Source of the DNA: Tanypteryx hageni
Taxonomy: Eukaryota; Arthropoda; Insecta; Odonata; Petaluridae
Reading direction: 5' to 3'
Length of the DNA: 64,000 nt
Assembly (NCBI GenBank): GCA_028673005.1
Contig: CM054116.1
Span: 135,895,681-135,959,680, forward strand
In this document: positions 1-11,600 of the stretch, piece after piece
Layout of the letters: each line of letters opens with the position of its first letter
How positions within the stretch are numbered: the stretch's first letter is position 1
The notes under the pieces: model-generated
Seen by the model: the letters and a program-made list of their open reading frames with translations, nothing else
What the model was told of the DNA's origin: nothing
The model's database searches: none
Translations under genes and position numbers: made by a program

Positions 1-2
1 GG

Positions 3-988
3 AAATTAATTGCGAAGTTAGGACAATGTGGTATCAATTCGAAAGATGTCGGTTGGGTGAGAGACTTCCTCTCGAATATGGAACAGATAGTTGTCATCGA
101 TGGGAAATACTCGTCCCCCGTTAAAGTTGCTTCGGATGTTCCTCAGGGAAGTGTATTGGGGCCTCTGCTCTTCTTAATCTATGTAAATGATATGTGCTCG
201 GTTGTTCGTAGTAAAATTAGGCTTTTCGCCGATGACACCGTTCTATATAAAGAAATAAAAAATCAGGAGGACCATCAGTCTCTGCGTGAAGACTTAAGAG
301 CCATTTCAGCGTGGTGCAAAGAATGGGAAATCGAAATTAATTATACTAAATGTGCCGCAGTCACGTTCTGGAAAAGTAAGAACAAAGATTTAGGTTTCGA
401 ATATAAAATAGATGAAATGAGCATTCGACAAGCTGAGTATGTAAAATATTTAGGAGTAACCATTTGTCGAGATCTTTCGTGGGACATGCACATTCGTCGA
501 GTTATAGGCGCGGCCAACAAGAAACTGGCATTCAGAGGTAGAATAGTACGGAACACTACAGAGAATGTACGCGAAACATCCTACTTATCACTGGTAAGAC
601 CACAAGTGGAATACGCACCAATCATATGGGATCCGTACGAGAAGGGACACATAATTCAACTAGAAAGAGTACAGCGCAGAGCATCCAGATTTGTAAAACA
701 AAAGTACGAACATAAGGAAAGCGTCACCTCTTTATTGAGCGATTTGAACTGGGTATCACTGGAGGACCGTAGATTGCACTCAAGGTTGAAACTTCTAGAG
801 AAATATAGGTCAGAATGTCTAAAAGAGGTGTGGGAATAATTGTGGCACCGACGTATATAGGTAGAAATGATCGAGACGATAAAATACGTGAGATCGATTG
901 TAGGACGGAGCGTTATCTAGGCTCGTTCTTTCCGAGGACAATAAGAGATCACAATAGGAAATTTCGAATTGCGTTAGACAATCTTTAG
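3..988 (+). pseudogene. Reverse transcriptase, C-terminal part (LINE)
   Basis: RT of a non-LTR retrotransposon, which copies element RNA at a nicked target. The frame is open from base 3, with no real ATG (GTG at 57). Visible motifs are VPQGSVLGPLLFLIYVND at 138-191 and the catalytic FADD at 225-236, followed by the thumb (KYLGV) and the C-terminal helices (QRRASRF). The frame stops at 837-839, but the protein plainly continues in another frame from 842 to a TAG at 986-988 (PTYIGRNDR, then FFPRTIRDHN). One frameshift near 840 therefore breaks the gene. The N-terminal endonuclease and palm lie outside the window or are missing. Confidence 0.85.
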
Positions 989-1006
989 GTAGGATTTGGT
1001 GCATTG

Positions 1007-1064
1007 CACCCCCTGCCACCCACCAACTTGGTGAATTGCAGGGTAACTTGTAGATGTAGATGTA
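1007..1064 (+). other. LINE 3' UTR foldback and TGTAGA tail
   Basis: CCCTGC (1011-1016) pairs with GCAGGG (1038-1043), and inside it CACCAA (1021-1026) pairs with TTGGTG (1028-1033). This makes a two-step stem just before the tail, TTG followed by repeated TAGATG at 1048-1064. Such 3' structures are typical RT recognition sites in this LINE group; the role here is inferred. Confidence 0.6.
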
Positions 1065-1065
1065 C

Positions 1066-1785
1066 TATAGAAATACCGGGTTACTATTTTTATCGCAACG
1101 ATCGCTTAGGGAAAGGTGGTGGTGGTATGGGTTTTTACGTACTAAATGATTTGAAATGTAAAGTGATAGCTGCAAGCGAACCTCAATACGCAAGAAGGCC
1201 CGAATTCCTCTTCTTAGAAATTTTAGTCAACGCCAAAAAATTTTTACTGGGAATTATTTATCGACCTCCCAAAATAGCCCATCTATCAGACTTGGACGAC
1301 ATATTTTCGAATTTTGCTACCAATTACGAACACATTATAATCACCGGTAATTTTAATGCCAATTTTACAGCTATTTCACATGATACTGATTATTTAAAAC
1401 ATTCTTTTAATTCGCATGGCCTCAACATCGTTCTGCTGAATCCGACTAATAACACTCAAACAGCCTCAACCTGGATCGACTTAGCCGTTAATCTTGAAAA
1501 AATAATAACTCATGGTCAATTGCCAATCCCAGGAATTTCTTCTCATGATCTAATCTTCTTAGCTTACTCACTAAATTCGCCGAAATTCAAACAAACTTTT
1601 ATGCGTCGCCGAGAGAAAAGAAAAGATTACTTTGAATTAATGAACGAAGCTTCTACTCTTCCCTGGTATACCATTGAATTTATCGATGATATTGACAAAA
1701 AAGTTGAAGCCTTAAACACTTTATTAATGCAATTGCTTGACCACTTCGCACCTGAAAAACCATTGGCATTTCCAAACCTCGCTCG
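1066..1785 (+). pseudogene. APE-type endonuclease domain of LINE
   Basis: Apurinic-type endonuclease that nicks target DNA for reverse transcription. The frame shows PGYYFYRNDR near the start, then GGGGMGFYV, GIIYRPP, GNFNAN (1346-1363), TWIDLAV and ISSHDLIF. Families normally carry GDFNA, so the catalytic aspartate is Asn here. SHD replaces the usual SDH. The N-terminal part with the catalytic Glu is missing because the copy starts mid-domain. The frame shifts near 1785, where RPWLNDDIKKMM continues in the next frame. The copy is inactive. Confidence 0.8.
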
Positions 1786-2964
1786 CCCTGGCTTAATGAC
1801 GATATTAAAAAAATGATGGCGCATCGCGATTCGGTTTTTCGTTTGTTCAAAAGAAGTAAAGACGATAATACTTTCGAGAAATATAACCCCATTAGAAACA
1901 TAACAAAACAACTAATCAGAAATGCAAAAACTAGATTCATTCACTCAATAGCTAGTCCGAACGAATCACCTTCGATTATTTGGAAAAAACTTAGGTCGAT
2001 TGGTATTGGCAAACAAAACGACTACAAATTGCCTCCACACATATCATTAGACTAGTTGAATTCTAAATTTTCTACACCCCCGAATGTCATTAATGACAAA
2101 ATAAAAAGGGAAGTTATTAATTCGATTACTGCCGCAGCGGAAAAATCAAACAAGGATTTTAACCCGTTCAAGTTCATCCCGGTCACTGAATTCCAAGTGC
2201 TCCACACTTTTTGAAAAATTAAATCTAAAGCTCAAGGGTCAGATGGCATACCTACTATCTTCATCAAGAAATTGATTCATATTATTCTACCAATAATAAC
2301 TAATATATTTAACTCCTCCCTAAACGCGCTTTCATAAGGCCATTACCAAAGAAATCAAAATCGACTGAAATCAACGATTTTCGCCAAATTAGCTTTTTGC
2401 CTACCTTATCAAAAGCCTTAGAAAAATTAGTACATGAACAAATTACGCTCTTTCTTAACGAAAATCAATTGTTAGATCCCATTCAATCTGGCTTTCGTAA
2501 ATCTCAGAGCACCACCACTACTCTTCTAAAAATCACCGACGACATTCGCCGCGCAATTGACAAAAGGGAAGTAAGTAGTAGTACTACTGGATTTCAGTAA
2601 AGCTTTCGACTCGTTAGACAAAGATGTCCTGCTGTCTAAACTACTCGCAATGAATTTCTCGCCTTCGGCCATCAATTGGATGTCTTCTTATTTAAGCGAT
2701 CGTTCACAACAAGTTATTTCCATTAATTCTTCGTCTGATTGGCTTACCAACGAAAGAGGCGTCCCACAGGGCTCAATTTTGGGTCTCCTACTATTTTATT
2801 TATACATAAATGACTGCTGCTTGTCCCTTAAATACTGCAATCATCATCTTTATGCCGATGACTTAGAAATAACTCAAGTTCTACCGCAAACGATCTCGCA
2901 AGAACCATAAAAAATATCAATAAGGACTTAGAAACGCTAGAGGCGTGGAGTAATAAAAACTTTC
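1786..2964 (+). pseudogene. LINE reverse transcriptase, N-terminal and palm
   Basis: Continuation of the LINE protein after a frameshift near 1785. In-frame stops occur at about 2053-2055 (TAG), about 2212 (TGA) and about 2335 (TAA), with frame changes around 2335, 2580 and 2895. Recognisable blocks are KSKAQGSDGIP, then KALEKLVHEQI, SGFRKSQST, LLDFSKAFDSLDKD (about 2590), GVPQGSILG (2758-2784) and YADD (2851-2862). The catalytic YADD is intact, but the gene is dead. The frame is cut at EAWSNKNF by the inserted MITE. Confidence 0.8.
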
Positions 2965-4268
2965 CTATAGGTCGACCGGGCTCAAAAGACCCTTCTAGCA
3001 AAAGTGGGCGGAACAAAGGAGGATGCCGGGAGCTCACTGGGTATCCCCAGTCTTTCGGCTTCGGATAACTTCACACCTTACGGATGCTCACCCCTGACCC
3101 CCTGACGAAGTTCTCACGCGGGATAATCGATGAATTTTCTGTTTAATATTTCATGATTTCTGATAAATTATTTATCTGTTGTGTTTATAAAGTATTTTTG
3201 ATTGCTGAATGATGGACTGTAACAAGTATCAAATCATTTATTATAATAAATATGCATATTTTAATTTCTTAAGTTCAAGCAGACGAGTATAATTTTGCGA
3301 ATGAACGCAGATATTATTCCATGAAATATCGGTTAAGTATTTTTTAATTACATTAGTAATAAAATTAATGCCACAATTAATAAAGAATTCATTCACCATT
3401 ACCAGGAGAAATATGTATAAAATGAAAAAGACTTTCCGAAACACGTTCCGACGCTGCGTCCCAGATGTCCTCTGAACCCAAAAAGGAAAACCAATAAACT
3501 GCGAATTCTAAAAGGCTGAAACACGTGTCATTCTAGCTATTGAAAAGGAGGAGCCATAAACAAATAAACGAAAGAAATCCTGGCGTAAAGCGTAGGCACA
3601 GTGGCCATGATGGGTTAAAATAGTGAAAAATATTTGCCATTAGCGAGACGTTACATTGTGCTGTGCGTGAATGTTCTCATATTTAGAAACTTTCAGAATC
3701 GGTACTTTTTTTAAGATTATAAGGTGGCTCAGTTGAAGGGACTGAATCTCTTTTATATGAGAATAAAAGGAAGCCTTAGCTGAAGGGATCAATTGAAAAT
3801 ACGTGAGGAAAATTCACAAGTAAATTCATGGAACTAGAGACTCCAGTAGCCGTACTTGTGCTCTCCACTACGTTGTATTTGAGACTAATATATTTGCTTT
3901 CCCGTAAGAAAGTAGCCACTTTGTACACAATCTCCCGTGCTTGTCCTATCAATGGTCTCTCGGAAACGGGCGTACTTCTTAGTGAAGATGCCATATCATT
4001 CAAAAACAACAATAACCACAAAAATAACAAATAAAGAAAAACTAAAGAAACAACGAAATGCCGAATAACAATAGCAACAATAAAAATAACAAATACTATC
4101 AACAAAAACTGAAAAGAGGAAGATACCGGGGAGATCGAAGCGTTCAAATATGCGCGCTGAAACTGACTGAAGCTGCCGCTGTAGTGTGGAAAGGGGAAAA
4201 AAGAGGGGCTGCGCCAACTGGAGGGGCAAGCTACGGCGCAGGTTCTTTTGAGTCCGGTCGACCTATAG
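2965..4268. mobile_element. MITE-like DNA transposon, 1.3 kb, inside a LINE
   Basis: The ends are terminal inverted repeats of about 28 bp: CTATAGGTCGACCGG then CTCAAAAGA on the left (2965-2992), and the reverse complement at 4241-4268 with few mismatches. It splits the LINE RT frame: EAWSNKNF lies before it, INSEKSQDIL after it. CTATAG at both ends is itself a palindrome, so the target duplication (TATA or CTATAG) cannot be separated from the inverted repeat. No transposase frame is seen inside; short frames at 3776-4147 look random. It is probably non-autonomous, and its superfamily is unknown. Confidence 0.8.
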
Positions 4269-5004
4269 TATTAATTCAGAAAAATCACAGGACATCTTAA
4301 TTGGTTACCCTAAGATATTAGCCGCAATTATTCAATCCCAAAGAATACCAATCAACCTAGCAAATTCAACTATAACCTATTGTAAAGTAGTAAAGAATCT
4401 TGGATTGCTCATAGCTGAAACCCTCTCTTGGGCCCTACATGTTATAAATGTATGTAAAACAGTAAACTCATCTCTTCACGCACTTAGGAAGTTCAGTAGT
4501 AGTACTCCAGTTTCTCTAAAAAAGCATCTGGTAACTTCGCTCATTATTCCGCCTTTTGACTATGTTGATATAGTGTACCAAGATGTATTTCAAGAGTTGT
4601 CGTTAAAGATTCAGAGAACACATAACGCGTGCATTAGATATATTTTTAACTTGAAGAAATCAAACCATATTTCAGATTCACTCGCCAAACTAAACTGTCT
4701 AAATTTGGAGTCTCTAAGACGCCTCTATTTGCTTTCCTTACTATATCAATTATTTATTTCTAGCAATCCACATTATCTTGCAACGGAATTCAGAAGTATA
4801 GACACTATACACAACCGTAATACCAGCGGGTGCCATAAGCTCCTTATTCATCAACACAGAACGGTAGTATTCAACAAGTCCTTCATTGTAACTACTTGCC
4901 GACTATGGAACGAACTTCCCCAAACAATAAAAAATTTGCACTCGCTCTCATCATTCAAACGGCACTGCTATCTATCTCTCTTATCCTTTAAAATGAACAG
5001 TTAA
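4269..5004 (+). pseudogene. LINE reverse transcriptase, C-terminal part
   Basis: Resumption of the split LINE gene. The frame INSEKSQDILIGYPKI starts right after the MITE, in a frame one base off from that before it. It runs through the thumb (VKNLGLLIAETLSW) and the C-terminal region with RTHNACIRYIF, LNCLNLESLRRLYLL and LWNELPQTIK, and ends with TAA at 5002-5004. This C-terminal pattern is shared by many CR1/L2/Jockey-group RTs. Apart from the junction, this segment is free of stops. Confidence 0.8.
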
Positions 5005-5540
5005 ACAGACTTAACACTTCAATGTTTCTCAATCTTGATTTTGACAAAACAATACTCATTGTGCATGATTTATACTTTTTTATTTTATTCATTTACTTAT
5101 TTTTCTCCTCTATTTTTGGTTTAGTCATAACGGTGTTATTATCTATTCATTTTGTCATTTTCATATGTTTATTCCATCAATGATGTATTCGTATTGTGCC
5201 AAAATTTTACTGATCATAGCTTTAAGTTTTTCATGTACACATCTTTTGTACTAAATATAAGTTATTAATGTCTTTAGTGAATCTCAGTAGGTTTCGCAGG
5301 TTTTTACATCCCCTTCTTGTGTGGGTGTTTTCCTACTGTGGGTTTTTCATTATTCAGCAGTTCATATTTTTTCCCCACAAAATTACATCTTTCCAATTCT
5401 TGTATTTTTAATGTAACTTGCAATTACATTAAGTGCTATGTATTATTGTATATATTTCATGACGAGGGGTTAAATGGAAGACGGGAGTTTTTAGTCTCAA
5501 TCTCGCCCGAAGTAAAGACCACATCAATCAATCAATCATT
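5005..5540 (+). other. LINE 3' UTR with ATCA tail
   Basis: AT-rich non-coding end of the second LINE. Near the terminus a GC-richer block (about 5475-5515) can fold weakly (CGGGAG against CTCGCCCG), and it is followed by ATCA repeats at 5523-5539. The short tandem tail marks the true 3' end of the element. Confidence 0.6.
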
Positions 5541-8500
5541 CTCTTTTCTTCCCTACTTCCCTTCCATCCGCCTTCATCTCTTCACCTTTTTTCTTCATTT
5601 CTCCTACCTGCATCATTTCTCATCTCTCCTTACCTACTCCATTCTCCTTTCCTTCACCTTTCTCATTCTTTACTCCTTCCTTCTTCCCTTCTCCTTTTCA
5701 TCTTCTCATTCCTCCTTAGTTTCTGCTACCTCCTTCTGTTCTCCGTCCTCCATCCATTCTCATTCCTCATTCACTTTTCCTTCATCTTTCCCTTCTCCCT
5801 ATTTCCCTTCTCCTCACAACTTCACTTCTCTTCCTTTCCTTTCTTCTCCTCCTTCCTTCCCTTCTTTATCCCCCTTTGCTTCTCCTTCCTCCTTCCCTTC
5901 TCTTCACTATTTAACTTCTACCCTCTCCTTACTTTTTCCAAAATCCTTCCATTCTCAATCATCCTTTCCATCTCCTTTCTTTTTCACTACTTCTTCATCC
6001 TTCCCTTCTGCTTACTCCTTCCGTTATTCTCCCTTCTTCCCATTCCCTTCCTCCTTCCCTTCTCCTCTCTCCTTCGATTCTCCTTCCTCCTTCGCATATC
6101 ACCTCCATCCTTCTCTTCTCCACCCTCCTTGCATTCTCCTCCCTCCTTCCCTTTTCCTTCCTCCTTCCCTTATCTTCCCTCCTCTTCTCTTCCCTACTTG
6201 TATTCTCCTTCCTCTTACCCTACTTCTTCCTCCTTCCCTTCTCCTTCCTACTTCCCTTCACCTCCCTCTTTGCCTTCTTTTTCCTCCTTCCATTTTCCTC
6301 ACTCTTTTCCTTTTTCTAACTCCATATCTCCTCTTCCTTAACTACCTTGTCCTTAATACTTCCTTTCTTCTTCCTCATATCCTTCTTCTTACTCCTTCCA
6401 TTATCCTACCTCCTTCTCTTCCAATTCCTCATTCCTTTCTCCTCACTCCTACTCTTCTCCTCCCTCCTTTTCTTCTCCACCCTCCTCCCCTTCTCCTCCA
6501 TCCTTCCTTACTCTTTACTCATTCCCTCCTCCCTTCCTCCCTTTCCGACCTCCATCGTTTCTCCTTCTTCGATCTCTTCTTCATACTCATTTTCCTCTCA
6601 TCCCTCCTTTGCTTCTCCTCCCACATTCGCATTCCTCCTTCCTTCCTTCTGCTCTCTCCTTCCATTCTCCATCATTCTTCCCTTCTCCTCCCTCCTTCCC
6701 TTTTCTTTTCGCTTTCACTTCTCGTTCCTTCTTTCCTTCTCCTTACTCCTTCACTTCTACTCTCTCCCTCCCTTCCCCTTAACCCTTCACATTTCCTTTC
6801 TCCTTCCCTTCTCCTAATTACTTCCCTCCACCTCCCTTCTTCACTTCTCCTCCCTCTTAGCCTTCTCCTCCCTCCTACCCGTATCCTTGTTCTTTACCTT
6901 CTCTTTCCTCTTTCCCTTCTTTTTCCTCCTTCCCTTCTCCTCACTGTTTCTCTTCTTCTCCCTCTTTACCTTCTCCTCACTTTTCCCTTCCTCTCCCTCC
7001 TTCCCTTCTCCTCCCACCTTCCGTATCTTCACTCCTTCCATTCTGCTCTCTTCTTCCCTTCTACATTATTATTCGCTTCTCCTTCCTCCTTTCCTTCTCC
7101 TCCCTCCTTCCCTTCTTTCTCCTCCGTCCCTTCTCCTCCTAAATTCCCTTCTTTTTCCTCCTTTCCTTATCCTCACTCCTTCCTTATCCACCCTTCACTC
7201 TTCTCTCTCCTTCCCTTTTCCATCTGCATTCCCTTCTCCGCCCTCCTCTTTTCCAGACTCCTCTTCTCGTCCATACTTCACTTTAATTTGTTCTTCCCTT
7301 CTCTCTCCTTTACTTCTCCTCCCTCCATTCCTTCCTCTTCTCCCTTCCCTTCTCCCCATCCATTCCTTCTTTTTTCTCCTTCCCATCTCCTTCCTCTTTT
7401 CCTTATCCTCTCTCCTTCCTTTCTACTCCCTCTTACCCATCTCTTTCCTCCTTTCGTTCTTCTTCATCCTAACCTTCTTTACACTTTTTTTCACTCTTTC
7501 ACTTAAACTCTCTCATTCCTTTCTCCCTTCATTCCCTCTTTTTTTCTCCTCCCTTCCTCTTCCCCATACCTCATTACCTACTCCTCCCTCCTACCTTTTC
7601 CCTTCCCCCTACATCCTTTCTACTCTTCACCTTCCTCCTTCCATTTTCCTTTCTCTTTTCCTTCTCTTTTCTACTTCACTTTCCCATCCTCCTACCGATC
7701 TACTCCCACCATCCCTTCTGCATTCTCCTTCCCTTCTGCTCCCTCATTCCCTTCTCCCCCCTCCTTCCCTTCTCCTCAATCCTTCCCGTCTCCTTCCTCT
7801 TTCCCTGCGTCTTCCTTCTTCCATTCTCCAACCTCCATCTCTTGTCCTCCTATCGTCTATTTTCCATACTCCTAGTCTCCTACATTCTTTGCTTCTCCTT
7901 CTATCTTCCTTCTCCTCCTTTCTTCCCTTCTATTTCCTTCCCTTTTCCATCATTCTTCTCTTCTCCTTCCCCCTTTCCTTCACCTTCCGCTTTCACTTCT
8001 TGTGCCTCTTTCTCTTCTCCTATCTCCTTCCTTTGTTCTTACTCCTTCGCATCACCTTCCTCCTTCCCTTCTCCATCATCTATCGTTACTCTTCCCTATC
8101 GTTCTCCTCCAATCCTTCCCCCTTCCCTTCTACTTCTTCCTCTCCTTCTGTTTCCTCCTTCCACTCTCATTCCTCCTACATATCTCCTCCCTCCATCCCT
8201 TCTCCTTACGCCTTCCCTTCACCATCCTCCTTCCCTTCTCATTCCACCCTCTCTTCTACTCCCTCCTTCCCTTCTCCATCCTCCTTCTCTTCTCCTCCCT
8301 CCTTCCCTTTTCCATTCTTATCTTCTACTTCCTCTATCCCTTCTCCTCTGCCTACACCCCTCTCTCTCTGTTCTGTCTCAAATTTTTCTGCACCCTCTTC
8401 TCCTTCCTCCTCTTCCCTATCCCACATCTCTACTTCATCCCCATCGCTTCTCCTCCCTCCTCTTCTCTTCTCTCCTAGCCTTCTCCATACTCCTCTTATC

Positions 8501-11260
8501 CTTCCTTCTTTTCTTCTCGTTCCTTCTTACTTTCAAGTTCCTCCTTCATTTCTACTCCCTCTGACCCTTCTCCTTCCTCCAATTCTCCATCCTCCTTCCT
8601 ACTTGACTTCTCCTTCTTCCCCTTCTCCTGCCTCCTTCCCTTCTCTTCCCTTCTACCTTTTTCCATCCTCCGCTTCTCCTTACTCCTTACCTATTACTCT
8701 CTCCTTCTTCTGCTTTTTTTCCTCCTTCCCTTCTCCCACCTCCTCCCATCTCTTACCTCCTACTTTTCTCCTCCCTCCTGCCATCACCTCCCTCCTTTCT
8801 ACTTACTTTCTACGTCTTCTTTTCCTTCTCGCCACACCTTCCCTTCTCTGTCCTCCTCCCCTCCTTCCATTCTCCTGCCTCCTCCGCTAGTCTCTAGTTC
8901 CCTTCTCAATGTTCCTCTTTTTTTCCTCATTCCCTTCTCCTCCTTTCATTCATTCTCCTTCTCCCTTTCCTTTTCCTTCCTCCATTCCTTCTCCATTCTC
9001 CTTACTTTTACATTCATTCTCCTCTCTCCATCCTTTCTCGTCCCTCTTAGACTTCTCCTTCCGCCTGACATTCTCCTTCCTTTTAACCTTCTTTACTCTC
9101 CTTTCCTTCTTCTGCCTACTTCCATTTCCTCACTCCTTCACTTATACTATATCCTTCCATTTTCCTTTCCTTCGGCACCTCTTTTGTTTCTCCTCCCTCC
9201 TTCCCTTCTCCTTCCCCTTCCGTTCTCCTCCCTCATTCCCTTACCTATCTTTCTCCTCTACTGCTTTCTGCTTCCCTTCTCCTTCCTCCTCTCCTTCCTC
9301 CTCTCCTTCTCTTTCCTCCTTCCTATATCCTACCTCCTAACAATCTCCTCCCTCAATCCCTTTTCCATCCCCCTCTACCCCTTCCTCCTTCCCATCTCTC
9401 CCTTCTTTCTCTCACCTCACCCCTCTCTCAGCCCTGTCTCCACTTTTTCTCCACCTTCTTCTCCTCCGTCCTTCTCTTTTCCATCCTCCTTCTCCATCCG
9501 GCTTCTCTTCTCTTCCCATTTCTTCTCTTCTCTCCCTTCTATTCTCGTTCCTCATTTCCTTTAGGTTCCTCCTTCCCTTCTCCTTCCTCCAATTCTCCAA
9601 TTTCTTCTTCCTATTTACCATTTCCCTTCTCCCCTTCTAATCCTTCTTTCGATTTTACATTCTCCACTTCTCCTTACTCCTTTCCTACTACTTTCTCCTT
9701 CTCTTATCCTTCCTCCAATTCTCCATCCTCATTCCCTTCTCCTCCTCCTACCCTTCTACCTCCTACCATTCCCCCTCCTCCTGCTATCTCCTCCCACCTT
9801 CCCTTCACCACCCTGCTTACCTTTTCCACACTCCTTCCCTTCTCCTCCCTCCTTCCCTCTTCCATCATCTTTACCTTCTCCTCGCTCCTTCCTTTCTCCT
9901 ACCTCCTTACCTTATCCTCCACCCTTCCTTTCTCCTCCCTCGTTCTCTTCTCCTCCCTCCTTTCCTCCTGCATCCTCCCCTTCTCCTTCTCTCCACCCTC
10001 CCTCCACTCTCTCTCCACACTCTTTCCATCTTCTCTCCACACTCTCCCCAAGCTCTCTCCACCCTCACTCCACCCTCTCTCCACTCTCACCGCACCTTCT
10101 CTCTACCTTATCCTTACCTTATCTTTACCTTTTTCCCTTCATCTCCTTCCTTCACTTCCCCTGACTCCTTTTCTTCTCCCTCCTCCTTCCCTTCTCCTTT
10201 TTCCTTCCCTTTCCCTCCCTCATTCTCTTCTGCTCCCTCCTTCCCTTCTGAATTCTCCTCCTCTTCTCCTTTTTCCATTTTTTCTCATCCCTCCTTCCCT
10301 TATCCTCCCTTCTCCCTTTCCCCTACCTTCTTCCCTTCTCATACCTCCCATTCTCCTCCCTCCTTTCCTTCTCCTGTCACCATCACTCTCCTCCCTCCCT
10401 CCTTTCTGCACTTTCCTTCCTTTCTCCATCATCCTTTGCTTCTCCTTCCTCCTTCCCTTTTCCTTCTTTCGCTTCCCCTCACTCATTGACTTCTCTTTCC
10501 TCCTTTTCGTCTACTTCCTCCTCCCCTTCCCCTACCACCTTCCCTTAACCTCACTGCTTACTTTTTCCACTTACCTTCCCTTCTCCTCCCTCCTTCCCTT
10601 CTTCTCCCTCCACACCTTCTCCTACCTCCTTCCCTTCTCCTTCCTTCTCTTCCTACTTCCTACTCCGTCTCTTGATCTCATTTTTCTTCCCTTGTCCTTA
10701 TCCTTATCATTCCATATTTATCTTCTGTCACCCCTTCATTTTCTCCTGCTGGCTCTCACCACCCTTTCTCCACCCCCTCTCCACCCTCTCTCCACCCTCT
10801 CTTCACCTTCTCTCCACCCTCTCCTTACCCTCTCTCCACTCTCTCTTCGCCCTCTCACCACCTTTTCTTCACCCCCTCTCCACCCTCTCCCACTCCCTCT
10901 CCACCCTCTCTACCCTCTCACACCTTCCCTTTACCCTCTCTCCACCCTCTCTCCACCCTCTCTCCACCCTCTCTCCACCCTCTTTCCACCCTCTCTTTAC
11001 CCTCTCTTTACCCTCTCTCCACCTTTTCTCCACCCTCTCCCCACCATCTCCCACCATCTCTCCACTCTACCTCTTTCTCTCTCCACCCTCTCTCACCCTC
11101 TTTGTCCTCTCTTTCTCTCCCTCTCTTTACATTTCCCTTCTACCTTCATCTATCCCTCTTTGTTTCTCTCCCCACCTCTCATTCTGTCTCCCTTTCCCTT
11201 TTTCTTATTCTCTTTTCTCGTGTTTCATCTTCTTCGCACCCTTTTTTCCGAAAACAAAGG
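5541..11260. repeat. Giant homopyrimidine tract (15 bp-like degenerate repeat)
   Basis: For about 5.7 kb the + strand is almost only C and T. The dominant theme is CTCCTTCCCTTCTCC, about 15 bp, heavily degenerate, with scattered A and very few G. Stop codons need A or G, so frames up to 729 and 667 codons stay open in several phases at once. The predicted Ser/Pro/Leu/Phe-only proteins have no domain, and the frames overlap one another. This is simple-sequence DNA able to form triplexes, not a gene. A sub-block at 9991-10125 and one at 10740-11105 change to a CTCCACCCTCT theme. Confidence 0.9.
10740..11105. repeat. 11 bp minisatellite CTCCACCCTCT
   Basis: Within the pyrimidine tract this block is more homogeneous. 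The unit CTCCACCCTCT repeats with little change, best at 10920-10990. A weaker block of the same unit lies at 9991-10125. The higher uniformity suggests more recent tandem expansion than the surrounding 15 bp theme. Confidence 0.8.
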
Positions 11261-11451
11261 AAAAATCTTTTGCCGCATGTATGTACCCCCTTAAATCTTT
11301 CACAATATGTATAAATGAGGGCCAATTCTTTAATATTAATAAATTAATTCTGTGTAATATCTCTCTCAGTTGCCTCGAGAACTAATTTTCTTTCAAATGG
11401 ATACAATTGTTCGGCTCATGTATTGCGTCCTACTGTCGCGTGATAACGGTC

Positions 11452-11600
11452 ACGAGTGTTCTAAGCAGCGCATCAAACCGGAACCGGACCGGAAAGTGAA
11501 AAAACGTTATTTTTTGCTGGAGTGAAACCGAACCCGAACCGAAAAAAATATTTTTTCTCTACCCGCAGCAAAACCGAAAACTTATTTATTTCGTTCCATT
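11452..11600. other. AACCG-rich putative transposon end (left)
   Basis: A cluster of AACCGGAACCGG, ACCGAACCCGAACCG and AAAACCGAAAA motifs. Its outer edge, ACGAGTG then CATCAAACC, resembles the reverse complement of a block at 21085-21125 (ACGAGTG then CATCGAACC). The pair could be the ends of one old hAT-like element interrupted by later insertions. This is inferred by eye from imperfect matches. Confidence 0.35.

Larger units (their letters stand above)
1..1064 (+). mobile_element. CR1-like non-LTR retrotransposon, 3' part
   Basis: This is the 3' end of a LINE, cut by the left edge of the window. The open frame already runs at base 3, so the reverse transcriptase continues upstream. The element holds the second half of the RT, the RT C-terminal region, a 3' UTR with a foldback, and a short tail of TGTAGA units ending near 1064. 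The next LINE starts at once at 1066, inside its endonuclease domain. Either this element inserted into the second one, or the two abut as truncated copies. The clade (CR1/L2-Jockey group) is inferred from motif style only. Confidence 0.85.
1066..5540 (+). mobile_element. Second LINE (CR1/L2-Jockey type), interrupted
   Basis: A LINE with domains in the order endonuclease (1066-1785), RT (1786-2964), inserted MITE (2965-4268), rest of the RT (4269-5004) and 3' UTR ending in ATCA units (5523-5539). It is 5' truncated at the junction with the previous LINE, and its reading frame is broken by several frameshifts and stops. The 3' tail leads directly into the 5.7 kb pyrimidine tract. Its protein is unlike that of the first LINE, so the two are different families. 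Confidence 0.85.

Noticed and set aside
5317..8890. Very long + strand reading frames of 729 and 667 codons
   Set aside because: They lie in homopyrimidine DNA where stop codons are nearly impossible, overlap each other in several frames, and encode only Ser/Pro/Leu/Phe strings.
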